Positions 34,080 to 44,704 of a stretch of DNA of 64,000 nucleotides are shown here, one piece after another. The translations under genes and the position numbers were made by a program. The stretch comes from Isoetes taiwanensis (lineage: Eukaryota; Streptophyta; Lycopodiopsida; Isoetales; Isoetaceae), in the NCBI GenBank assembly GCA_021234155.1, contig JAJEKV010000113.1:1488001-1552000 (forward strand), written 5' to 3'. The notes beneath the pieces are model-generated. The model worked only from the letters and a program-made list of their open reading frames with translations. It made no database searches and was not told the origin of the DNA. Every line of letters starts with the position of its first letter. Positions within the stretch are counted from its first letter, which is position 1.

Positions 34080-35500
34080 GATTTTTCCACTGGCTAACGT
34101 GACAGGTTTCGGTCGGGACCTCAAAGTCTCAAGTTGCAATACCTAGGCCATTCTAGGAGAAGCAAAATTATGTGAACTTCCCGTATCCATAAGAATTATA
34201 AAAGGCTTACTGTCTACTTGACCTATGGTGGAAATAACAGCAGGCTGACTTTCAGCATTGCCGGTTTCTATGGCTGCAAGGATATGAGACGCACCGTGAA
34301 TATACTCGGGAGCCTCCTCCTCGACAGGTAGTGTAGACTCGAGATCGTTCCAATCGAGGTCGGCCATGGCCAGTTGGGCAGTCTGCGTGACGTAAGGGCA
34401 ATTCTGCATGAAGTGCCCGGGCCGCATACACCTGTAACATGCTTTATCTCTGCGGAGCTGCTCTCGGGCCTCTTTGGGAATAGACTGTAAGAGGTTCCAA
34501 ACTTCCTTACCGACATTGTTCGGTTTGTCGGGCATGTTGAAGGTGACTTTCTTTTTTTGGCGGCCGTTAGAGTTCTGCTGAGAGGGCCCCGGACTCGGTG
34601 AACGGCCCTTATAAGGTGTGTACGGGCGTGGCTGCGAGTAAGAGGCGGGGCGCTGGTACTGGTTTCGTGGTGCGTCCTCTTCAAGGCTCAATGCCTTAGC
34701 CTCAGCCTCAGCAACTGATTTTGGGTCTATGGCCTTAACCATTCGTTTAATTGATGGGGCCAACCCTTCAATATAGCCCTCCACCGCTCTCTTTTCATTC
34801 ATTCCTGGTACATACAGCCTCAAGCGCATGAATTCATCAGTGTAGGCCTGAACTGACATACCCTTCTGCTCTAACCTGTAAAATGTCTGAATTTGTTGGC
34901 ATTTGTGCGCACGAGGCACATAATGCGACTTAAAAGCTTTGGCAAACTTTTTGAACTTGCACCGGCTTCTGTCCAGATGTTTGGCTCTGGCATAGCCCTT
35001 CCACCAAATACGAGCGGCTCCTGTAAGGTTTGTGGTGGCAACCTTTCCTGTATCCTTTTCTGTCATGCCATAGGATTTTCCAAACTCCTTCATCTCGTCC
35101 AACCAGGACTCTGCATTCAGCCCGCCTCTAGATTTTCCATCAAACTGGGCCAATTTCCTATTTTTCCATATACTGGTTATGGCCATATCAACCGTCTTAC
35201 GGTACTCCTTGTCCCGGTGCTTTGGATGATCACCAGATGATACGGACGACTCAGAGGACTCAGAAGTGGCTGATTGGGAGGATGTGGCACTATCCATAGA
35301 GGAACTTCGATGACATTTGGAACGGTGCCTCCTTTGTGTGGGTACAGGGCTGGGTTCAGGTGCAGGTGGCTGCTGTGGTGGGGGACTTGGCGGTAACGGA
35401 GGTAACTCCGGCCCATCCTCCTGCACATGCTGCGGTGGGTTGGCATTCAACACATAAGCTTGCAGCTCTACTAACTGCCGCTTAATCAACAGAAGTTCCT
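34080..35500 (-). pseudogene. Gypsy gag with CCHC zinc knuckle, and start of protease
   Basis: A 448-codon open frame (35489 to 34143) has a Pro-rich and Ser-rich N-terminal part. The retrotransposon gag core follows (ESWLDEMKEFGKSYG, WWKGYARAKHLD, SHYVPRAHKCQQIQTFYRL), then a CCHC knuckle (CYRCMRPGHFMQNC) and the protease start ILMDTGSSHNFASPRMA. It is a full-looking Gag, which would form the virus-like particle and bind RNA. After the TAG following RMA the protease can be followed for about 20 more residues to about 34080, where the inverted integrase segment begins. Confidence 0.88.
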
Positions 35501-37045
35501 GTTCAGGTGTTAGTCTGCTAGCATTCGAGGGTGTCTGCCATGAGGCGTTACGTGCACCGTCTATATTGAGAATAAGAAGGTATAAGGAGGATTATTGTGA
35601 TACCAAGGGTCACAAAGAGATCATCTTAAATAGTGCTAGGAAATAATAATAATAATAAAGACCGTAGAAGAGAAGAAAAGATCTTTATTGTAACTTCAAG
35701 TAGCAAGTAGATTGGATACAATTCTTTAGCAAAAGCTTAAGGTCATACAGTACAAAAAGCAGTGATTACACACATATTTAGCCATAAGGCCATACATTAG
35801 ACAACTTTTAGTTAACACATACTTAGCCATAAGAGAAAAACTGAAAAGATTAAGACTAGGGCTGCGCAAAAGGGTAGAGGATGGAATAGCGGACGCTCTC
35901 CCGTACGGCCCTTACTAGCTTGTAGCGAGCCCATGCCTGAATAATGACATGTTGATAGTCCAGGGTGGGACTAATGATGAGGAGATTAAAAAGATCTCGC
36001 AGTGCAAAGAAAATCTGCCATAAATGCTCATTAGCATCGGCATAAGCTTCATGCCTCGTCATCTCCCAATAATCCCAAGTTCGTCAAAGAGTTTGTTGCA
36101 AATGTTCGAAGGCACGTTCTCAGAGAATGTTGACTATCTCTAATCCGTTAGCTGAATCATAGGGTTCTCCTTCCACAACGAATTCCCTTTCTTCGGAGTC
36201 ATCATCTCGATCTGGATACTCACCATATCGTTGGCCGTAGTCTTGGTCGGGAGGTCCTGGATCGTCCCTTCGTATGTCATTGGTGATTCTTTCCTCAATA
36301 TCTGCGAGATCATAATCTGCAAGACAGCAAGAATGAATATACAATGTGGAACAATGTCTTATACTCTAAACTCTAATAGATACAAGGGAGTATCATGGGA
36401 AAAAACAATTTAATTGTATTCAACGATACAATAAGCATAAATCATAAGAAAGTGGCACATATATTGTAGATTGGCTAAAATGCCAAATCAAAAATTACAA
36501 CTATACGCAGTACAAGATGCGTAATAAAAATATCTAAGAACTAGGTTCCTCCTCTTCGTCCATAGGCTGAGGAGGTGGGCGGTAGCGCATCAAAGTAGCA
36601 CTGGGGCTAGCAGAGAGGGCGGCTCGAGCTGCTGCCTCTGGTGGTAAGCAAGTGGCTAAAGGTGCCGCCACAAGGAGACGCATATTAGCACAGCCCGCCA
36701 CGTCCCCCAATGCTACGATAGCCAAATCTCGTCGGACCAAGGTAATGGTGGTGGCGTGATAGTCAATCTTCTTATGGCCCGCCAAGGTGGATATCGCACG
36801 AAGTGCCCACCAAGATGCTTCAGAAGAAGGCCCCAGGTTCTTGGAGAAGAATAGGACCTCACCTTGCCGGAAGGCTGAAAGGAAGAATCGGGTCACATGG
36901 TTGTCCATTGCCCTAATTTGGGGATCCTTGGAGGTCTCCGCTTCCTTTTCCAAGTTAATGGGAATCTTCTCCTGCTCCGCTTCTTCTTTATCATCCCTGA
37001 GACTTACCTTGGTGTCCCAAAGGTCTTCTTCCTCTTGATCCACCC
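35501..37045 (-). other. Gypsy 5' leader / extra ORF region
   Basis: Between the primer site and gag lies about 1.5 kb. It contains a 195-codon open frame (37121 to 36534, starting inside the LTR) with an acidic, Glu-rich first half and a Pro-Ala-rich end, and a shorter acidic frame near 36344-36120. These do not match known retroelement domains. Long leaders with extra ORFs occur in some plant gypsy lineages, but coding function here is not shown. Confidence 0.45.
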
Positions 37046-37057
37046 GCTCTGATACCA
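37046..37057 (-). other. Primer binding site, initiator tRNA-Met
   Basis: The minus strand reads TGGTATCAGAGC, the classic plant tRNA-iMet primer site, one base inside the 5' LTR. It fixes the orientation and the LTR boundary. Confidence 0.88.
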
Positions 37058-37058
37058 G

Positions 37059-37991
37059 TGGTACGCTCCCAGAACATATACGACGCTCGGCCGTATACGT
37101 ACGGGGACTTTCCCCTCCCATGGCAACTATCTCGCCATGAGCAGGGCCCTCCGTCTAACTCGGGCCATCTACAGAGAGATGCTCAAGTGAAGGACACAGA
37201 GGGGTCATTCGGCCCACGCCTTCAATAGGGCTCCTATGTCGCGGAAACGTGAATACAAGGTTAGCATACAGCATAATCATATCATAAATACCACCACGAA
37301 GGGCGGCACATCCATCCAACTGGTAACAACAAAGAAGATGCATTTAATACTAAAGAAAACACCACTGGTTCTACCCCGGCTCAGACTCCAGTGAGGATCG
37401 ACTGACGGCTAGGTCTCAAGAATTCAGCAGACCGAATCTTGGCATGGCGTTGGCTGGCATAGAACATCGGCTAGGGTTGTCCACTCCATCCGCCCCTCCT
37501 GTGCTGCAGATGAGTCGAATCATGCTATGGCATCACTATAGCCTTCCGAAGACGCAGACTCAAGGTATCACCCTTCGAGCCTACTCTAGGGTTCATGACG
37601 CCCCGGTCCGACGAGGCAGGTCAGGGAAGTGTCCCCTTCCAGGATCACAGTGGTTCCATGGGTGAGCTAGAGAATACGTGCCGCATCAGCGACCCCCGCA
37701 TCCATACCCGACTTACTCACCCTAAATCTACTCAAAGTACAGGGTGCCCCATATGGGTCACACCTCTGCACCCAGGGAGTGTCAGACCCATACCCGGCCC
37801 TCTACGTGACCGGCTATCAGGTCTAGCCCACCTTAAGGGAGTCCCAGAGCCTTGTATGTTCGTGCAAGACCCCACCCCACTTCACCACTGCGTCCCTTCT
37901 CCTCGGTGCTAAGCAATTCCATAGCATCCACGACTCGGTGGTCTCTTGTGCACAGGCCGCAATAATTGGGAATTAAAGGAGCTACTAGGAG
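37059..37991 (-). repeat. 5' LTR of the gypsy element, first part
   Basis: It corresponds to 28634-29540 of the left LTR. It is interrupted at AGGAG (37987-37991) by the nested LTR element and resumes at 44037. Confidence 0.86.
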
Positions 37992-38576
37992 TGTTAGTCC
38001 TGTGCCTCCTGGTACAGGACTATTCATGCATACGACAGACCAGGTCAAGCTCAAGGATCCTCGATCCACCACGGTCGGACATCCAAGGCTCCGCGAAGAC
38101 CAAGCGGCGAGACCACGCGATCAAAGCCCGTGGTGGGTCATCAACAAGAGGCCCCTTCCGAACAAGTGACGGCCCGTCCACCGCCCGCGTCGGTGTCGGC
38201 GTGATTCTAGGCACTTCAAGAGGCACCGCCAACATTCACCAAATCGCCCTCCTTCCGAGTCGGCGCAGATCGGTCGGAGTGTCTATATTGGGCCCAAGGC
38301 CATTGTACTATATATATGAGTAGAGTTAGCACATAAGTTTTTTAGATGAGTTTTGAGTCTTGTCTCCTTTCAGTTTTCTCTCTATTGCGAGAGCTCATGT
38401 ATTTTCATCATTGATATCAAGGAAGCTTATCATCTTTCTCTCATTTGTTCTGTTTTCTTCTTTTTCTTCTCTTCTTGCAAATCCCGCGTGACATAGTCCC
38501 CCGGACTCTCCTGTTAGATCCACGGGTCCTCACAGAGGGCTGTCTTCCAGGAGTTCCCGAACCCAGACCCCAAACA
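37992..38576 (+). repeat. 5' LTR of the nested element
   Basis: It starts TGTTAGTCCTG and ends CCCCAAACA. From about 38250 it is identical to 43720-44036 over more than 300 bases, including a TATATATGAG promoter-like box. Before that the two LTRs differ by many substitutions and indels. Confidence 0.9.
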
Positions 38577-38577
38577 C

Positions 38578-38594
38578 TGGCGCCGTTGCCGGGG
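38578..38594 (+). other. Primer binding site, tRNA-Asp type
   Basis: TGGCGCCGTTGCCGGGG is complementary to the 3' end of plant tRNA-Asp (…CCCCGGCAACGGCGCCA). It lies one base after the LTR. Confidence 0.82.
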
Positions 38595-40179
38595 TCTCTT
38601 GGGCTCATGATCAATTTGTTGTTTTTATTTCAAGCATCTCCACAAGTTATTATGAAAAAAATTGGTTCTACGATCGACACTTCCTCATATTCTCATCTCT
38701 GGTATTTGCCCACTGCAGAAAGGGGCAAAACTGGTTTTTGGCCAGAACAATTCTTGTTTGTCCACATTTAAGTTCTTCAACGACAAGATTTTATCTATCT
38801 ACCGATACTTTCTACTTTCTGTTCTGCTAAGCGGCATTACGTTTTTTTTGTGTACCAACATTCCATTTCTTGGGCAAGTAAGAAACACTAGAAGAGGCCC
38901 AACGGCTCTTCCAAATATTTTCGCAGCATTATTTGTGGGCTTGGGCTCTGTTATGGGCAGAGTCTATGAAGCCCCTTTCTTTTTGGTTCCAGACCTGCGT
39001 GATTGCCAAGGTATTTGTTCTTCATCCAGTTATTCTCCGTTTTCTTCTCCCTGTGATATTTTGCACAGGCAAAATCGTTTTTGGCATAATATAATTTTTT
39101 CATGGATATAAAGTTCTGTTCTTCAAGCCAGCTTAAGCACACAGGCCTGTATTTCAAATCGAGATCAGGGCTATTCTTGCCCTTTCATTGATACATAACT
39201 TAGGGCTTTTCCTCAGACCAAATCCACATCACCGGCGCTTGTATGCCCTTGCTTAGTCAAGCAAGCCACAAGAACAGATGACCAACGAGAAGAGTACATG
39301 TTGCAGTTTTTCAGTGAGTTGCTAGATCCCAATCAGTCCTCAGTCTAGACTTCTTTATGGCAGCCATCACCAGGCCGGTCATTTAGCCTAGTTTTCAACA
39401 TGCGCAGAGAATGCGATACATGCACAATTTGGTATTTTCTGAATCCTTTCACAAGGATTTTCACTCATGCCACAGTCATGGAGCTTGCATGGCCTCGCTT
39501 CTGCCAGCAAGCCATTTAAAGATAACTTAGAGTCCAATAGGCGTTTCTATACCGTCCCTCGAATCACAGTTCTTGCGCCAAGACCCCCCCCGCCTCTACA
39601 CAAAAATGGGGCAGCTTGATCCATCGACCGCAACTTCGGTGAAATGGACAAGAAGCAGAACTGCCTCAACAATCGCTCTGTTGCAGCATTCGACACAGTG
39701 CAATCTCTATTCATCTTGAAGACCACACCCAGCTGCAAAATCAAGCAAGCATGACCTATTATTCTTCACCGGGCCTCAATACAAACCACAGACAAATCAA
39801 GTTCTTCAAGGATAAGTTTTCTCTGCCACATCCGCTGAGCCAGCCCCAATCCTGCCGGAATTTCAGGAGCATCTCGCCAAAATCCGAGCATCATGCAGGG
39901 GCTTATCATCCGGCCAAGACCACACACTGATCCGAGCATCATGCAGGGGCTAGACCACACACTGTTAACTATTGGCTTCACAAATTTTCAACTACCTATG
40001 ATCACGCTGCACAATGGCTCTGCATTCCTAAGCAACATCGTGAAGCCATCTTCCAGTGATAGCTGCAGTGATACACCCTCAGTATTTTCGTGGCAACCAA
40101 ATGCCCTCTTTTCTGCAACAACTCATCTTCCGGCCAAACTTGGGCATGAATTTTGTGGATCTACTCAAGCCTCTTGAAG

Positions 40180-41060
40180 AAACCAACCACGGCCCTCCAC
40201 GGCGTGGACCACTCTATGACATTCACAACATGGAAGCGTGAAGCCCACCCACGGCTCTGTGACCCCAAGATTTTCAAGAAATCACCACCTTCGCTCTGTC
40301 CAAACAGAGCAAGCACTAGAGTTTTTGCCTGTGCTTTCTTCCAAGGGTTTGGTCTGCATCAACAAAGGCCCACAGCCATCACGGCGTGGCTTCTCAAATC
40401 TTCGAATTTCCACGGCACTGAAGCAAATAACACCACGGCCCGTCACAGCGTGGCCCATCCCTCACGGCTCCCCACGGCCCCGTGACTACATTCATTCAGG
40501 CGTGCTCCTTTCCCAGAAGCGTGCCATCCACTGAAGGCATCAACACGGCATCCACGGCCTCCCATGGCGTCCACGGCCATCCACGGCATCCACGGCCTCC
40601 CACGGCGTGGGTCAAAGAACAGAGCCCACGGCCCATCACGGCGTGGCACCACTTCATTGCCTGGGACGTGTGACCCACACCAGACAAAAAAAAAAATGCA
40701 ATAAAAAATAAAATGCTTCAATATCCACGGCCCCATGGCGTGGACAATTTTGAGTTCCTTTCCTCAACTCTCTCTTCGTCAACACATTGTTACGATCTTT
40801 TTCAAGGATATTTTTTATGACTTTTCTCTATAGAGAGAATTAGACGACCATTCAAGATGGGCCACATTTTGGTGTTTTCCACCCCTTCTAACATTGAAGC
40901 CCTTTTTTTTCCTCACACTAGATATCTAGTCCGATCATTCTGCCTTTGGAGGTAAAATTTCAAGCACATATGACCTCAAACATCACGGCCCCATGGCGTG
41001 AGTCCATCAAAATTGTCACGGCCCCTCACGGCGTGACTTCAAGCACAACTTCGATCCACT
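40180..41060. repeat. Dispersed CACGGC / GGCGTGG repeats in the nested element
   Basis: The motif CCACGGC(C/A)TCCCACGGCGTGG and shorter forms recur densely, especially at 40535-40650. It gives a low-complexity, self-complementary stretch (CCACGG with CCGTGG) with no coding content. Confidence 0.75.
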
Positions 41061-41169
41061 TTTTACATAGCGAAGATCACGGAGCATATTTTTGGCACAT
41101 TTTGGGGGCGCCTCATCTTTTTTTGCGATTCTTAGATCTGCTTTGCACCTTTGTACCAACAAATTTCAA

Positions 41170-41600
41170 GTTCTGCAATGGGCGTGAAGATGAATTCGCC
41201 TTAGCCCCTTCATACATCAACCTCACATGGCCACATGGTGTGTGCAGGCCAATTTCAACAATTTCTCTTTGGTGTCAACTTTTTCAAGTTCAACATTTTG
41301 ATCAACCACATCCGTCCATAATACATGGCAGTCAAGCCTCTTTCAAGTTCAATCAATGGCGTGAAGATGACTTATGACCTTCCGCCCCTTCCATTTCAAC
41401 TCCTTCAAGTTCAACTATGCTCCACACTCTTTCAAGTTCCACACATGGCGTGAAGATGACTTCGGACTTTCCGCCCCTTCAATCACTTATGTCTCAACTC
41501 TTTCAAGTTCAACTCCTTGTTTCAACTTTTCAAGTTCAAAAATGGCGTGAAGATGACTTAGGGCCTTCCGCCCCTTCAACAATTTTTGTTTCCTCATTTT
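41170..41600 (+). repeat. Tandem-like repeats with ATGGCGTGAAGATGACTT
   Basis: The unit begins at 41356, 41445 and 41542, with a diverged copy near 41178. It is followed each time by a CTTCCGCCCCTTC segment and TTTCAAGTTCAAC-type filler. Spacing is about 90-100 bases. Confidence 0.8.
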
Positions 41601-41650
41601 TGTTCAACTCGTTACAAGACACTTTGATTGGCGCATGTATTTGGAGCTAA

Positions 41651-41765
41651 GTGGCAAGCTCTATGAGAAGTGGTGACAGCCTTCTCACCATTTGATTCGA
41701 CTTCTATGGAATTAAAGGAGCTTGTGGCAAGCTCAAGAGAAGTGGTGACAGCCTTCTCAACCTCT
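41651..41765 (+). repeat. 73-bp direct repeat
   Basis: GTGGCAAGCTC…GAGAAGTGGTGACAGCCTTCTCA occurs twice, starting near 41651 and 41724. Confidence 0.8.
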
Positions 41766-41909
41766 CATGATTTCTGTACTTCATCGACATTTGCATTTTT
41801 CAAGAATTTTTCGTGACATTATCATTATCTCCCCTCACTTTGTACTTTATTGTAAATGTTTAACCCGATGTTATAAAGGTTCTACATAGTTTGGTGTGGT
41901 GGGGGGGAG

Positions 41910-42351
41910 TGTTAGCCCTTTGGGCTAAACATATGTATGAGTGGCATAGGCCACATGTATTTATCACATTGGACCACTTGATCTAGGGCCCAGATTTAGC
42001 CCACATATGTGGTAGGTGGCATAGGCCACATGTATTTGTCATATTGGACCCCACAATCTATGGCCCGATTTAGCCTAGATCGTGAATGATGAGATGCCGA
42101 TTAGGGTTAGGGTTTTGCTCTACTATTTAGAGAGCATTTCCTCTCATTGTTTAGGTTTTTGCTCACGTTTTGGAGCACCTCCTTTGGAGCATCAATATGA
42201 TTCTGTTTTGTTCATTCTTTGCTTTGTTCTTGTTCTTGGAGTTCTTTCCCATCTTCTTTTGTTGATCCATGAGCATTTGTGGCAGCCTTGTGCCATCCGG
42301 CAGTCATGGACTGCTGCTGCAAGGTGATGCCAAGAACCCCAAATATCAACA
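41910..42351 (+). repeat. LTR of a second family (B) inside the nested element
   Basis: A polypurine tract (GGTGTGGTGGGGGGGAG, 41893-41909) precedes a TGTTAG start. The sequence ends ATATCAACA before CTGGCACGCC. It contains an internal imperfect duplication (GGTGGCATAGGCCACATGTATT near 41942 and 42012). No duplication flanks it, so it is not a simple solo-LTR insertion. It seems to be the junction of two recombined elements. Confidence 0.6.
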
Positions 42352-43445
42352 CTGGCACGCCAGACCGGCTTTTCGAGGTGACCCCAATGTGCAATGGGTG
42401 CCGGGGATAACAATCCATATCTTGCGGATCCCGCTTCGGACCCAAACTCTTCATCGAGTACATGCACGAGCTTGCCAATCATTTATCTCTCACGGCAAGC
42501 CCGAGCCCCGCTAAACAAATCGAGGAAGTATCTAGGACATCAGGGGATCTTCCCTATGCACAAATTTATATGCGCACCTGCGTAGGTTACAATCGGTTAC
42601 AAGCTCTTTTGGATAGCAAGGCGGTCCCCCACGGGATGGGATAGCCCTCTGTCAACTCTCGACTCTCTGCTTCTCTTTGGGATCGTTGGTGTCGGGCTCT
42701 TGATCCCGGATCTTGTCGGTCAATTCCCGAGGGGCACGCTTCGGCAACCCACCCCGCAGGCATGGTTCCTTCTCCCTATGCTTCCGCAGGCGCACCTCCA
42801 CGCCCCGGGTTCTGACTTTCGATTGGCGCCTTCCTTTTGGACCAAGGTCATGGATGGTCATGCGGTGGACACCACCTCGGATCTCGGCCGGATCTCCGGT
42901 GGGATCCACGTTTTGTTAAGCGCTCACATTGGGAAGAAGGTGCCACTACGGACAACACCACCAATTGGATCTACATTGCTAATGGCGTGGTTGGCAGCGG
43001 CCCGGGATGCGCTTCATGGTCTCGACACCTTCTTGCGAGAATGCCTCCACCTCACGATCCTTACGTCCATCTTCAAGCGGGATTTTGCTTGTGCTCTCAA
43101 ATGCATTTTGCTAAGCTCCTTAAATCGGCGTCCCATTTTTTCAACCCAATCGAATGCGGTCGCCGATTGCCTTTGGCCTTGAGACTGTCTCCTCATGGAA
43201 TGTCGGTACATTTCTTGAGGCATACGGCGCCCTTGAAGACATAGTGCGCTCACCAGCTTTCTTATTGATGCGATCACGCCCTTGGCCAAAACACTCCTCA
43301 AGCTCTTCAATCACGCCCGGGATCTCATAAGCGGTTACCATAATGGTGCGGAGTCCTCCTCCCGTGAGGATCACTTTCGAACGGATGGCTTCAGCCCTCG
43401 GCGCTTCCTCCTTTTCTTCACTCACGGTGTGGTTTGGTGGGGGAG
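42352..43445 (+). other. Start of the family B interior, non-autonomous
   Basis: It begins with a short gag-like frame (GAGDNNPYLADPASDPN near 42395) and continues through several short open frames to the polypurine tract. No retroelement domain is recognisable. A plausible origin is a deleted interior of a gypsy-like element joined to the family A 3' LTR. Confidence 0.4.
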
Positions 43446-44036
43446 TGTTATATCTGTGCCTCACAGTGCAGGGACTATTCATGCATCTGACGGACCGGTC
43501 AAGCTCAAGGATCCTCGGTCGACCCGATTCCGGACATCCAAGGCTCCATGAAGAAGACCAAGCGGCCAGACCCACCTTGATCAAAACACTGTGGTGTCAA
43601 CAAAGAGGCTTCGGACAAGTGACCCGACCCGTCCTTGCTTCGGCGTCGGCGTCAGCGTGATTCTAGGCACTTCAAGAGCACGCCAACATTCTCCAAATCA
43701 GGCCTCCTTCCGAGTCGGCACGCAGGAATCGGTCCGAGTGTCTATATTGGGCCCCAAGGCCATTGTACTATATATATGAGTAGAGTTAGCACATAAGTTT
43801 TTTAGATGAGTTTTGAGTCTTGTCTCCTTTCAGTTTTCTCTCTATTGCGAGAGCTCATGTATTTTCATCATTGATATCAAGGAAGCTTATCATCTTTCTC
43901 TCATTTGTTCTGTTTTCTTCTTTTTCTTCTCTTCTTGCAAATCCCGCGTGACATAGTCCCCCGGACTCTCCTGTTAGATCCACGGGTCCTCACAGAGGGC
44001 TGTCTTCCAGGAGTTCCCGAACCCAGACCCCAAACA
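43446..44036 (+). repeat. 3' LTR of the nested element
   Basis: It follows the polypurine tract GGTTTGGTGGGGGAG and ends CAAACA, immediately before the AGGAG duplication. Confidence 0.9.
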
Positions 44037-44704
44037 AGGAGCATACTAAAGCATATGGCACAGAGGTCTCTACCCCCCTCTAATCCCTGCTTTATGGAAG
44101 TTTAACAGAGCTACTTTCATAAACACATCCATCCATCCATAATAAACATAATCCATAATCGAAATGTAAATCCTAAATATCAAAGAAGGGTTAATCCTAA
44201 GTAAGAACAACCAGAGAAGACTCAAAGAACTTAACTGAAGCTCTATCCTTAAAGATATCAACTAGATTATCTACTAACCCGAGTTCCAACTTGATCCATT
44301 GTCATGAGGCGCCTCCATCTCTCGAGAATCAACAGTTCAAAGAACCACGGGGTGTTCAGCAACAGTTCCAGATACTTGGGCGCTCAGCTGCTCCTTCGCC
44401 TGGCTCGATTTTGGGGTCAAATGGGACAAAGGTTCAATGTTGATGCCCCAAGTTAGCATCCCCATGCTGGCCAATCGAGTTTGGCCAAGTGGCGCCTTCT
44501 TAATCCATCCATTATCCTAATTAATCCAATTAGAGATTAATTTCTTAATTATAGGTTATTATCCTTAATAATTAAATTAACATAGCTAATTTAATCCCTT
44601 TTAGATCAACCCCCTAGGTTACAATACCCCATGGTGGCGTACCTTTACTGGGTGACGTGTCAGTATATTTATACGTATATCGTATAAATACTTGGAACAT
44701 CACA
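44037..44704 (-). repeat. 5' LTR of the gypsy element, second part
   Basis: It begins with the repeated AGGAG target duplication and then matches 29541-30208 with only scattered changes. It ends GGAACATCACA next to LINE sequence. Confidence 0.88.

Larger units (their letters stand above)
37992..44036 (+). mobile_element. Nested pol-less LTR element (LARD-like), inserted in the gypsy LTR
   Basis: Direct LTRs occupy 37992-38576 and 43446-44036, both starting TGTTA and ending CAAACA. A 5-base target duplication, AGGAG, flanks the element (37987-37991 and 44037-44041). A tRNA-Asp type primer site follows the left LTR and a G-rich polypurine tract precedes the right LTR. The 4.9-kb interior has no gag, protease, RT or integrase that I can recognise. 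It holds low-complexity and tandem repeats, and it contains a further LTR (41910-42351) of a different family. Elements of this kind depend on proteins of other retrotransposons. Mobilised copies are young enough for the right halves of the LTRs to be identical. Confidence 0.87.
28634..44704 (-). mobile_element. Ty3/gypsy LTR retrotransposon with a nested insertion in its 5' LTR
   Basis: Orientation is minus. The 3' LTR is 28634-30208 and the 5' LTR is 37059-37991 plus 44037-44704, interrupted by another element. The LTRs begin TGG and end ACA as read on the + strand. A polypurine tract lies next to the left LTR and a tRNA-Met primer site next to the right one. The internal region runs (right to left) leader, gag with CCHC knuckle, protease, RT, RNase H and integrase zinc finger. 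The integrase core and chromodomain-like tail are absent from their normal place and appear inverted within the protease. The insertion lies inside LINE ORF2. Flanks show an imperfect T-rich duplication (TTTTC near 28628-28632 and 44706-44710). Many frame breaks indicate a dead copy. Confidence 0.85.

Noticed and set aside
38445-38771. ORFs of 108-149 codons after the nested LTR as a gag gene
   Set aside because: They start within the LTR or primer-site region, are hydrophobic and Phe-rich, overlap in different frames and lack any gag signature.
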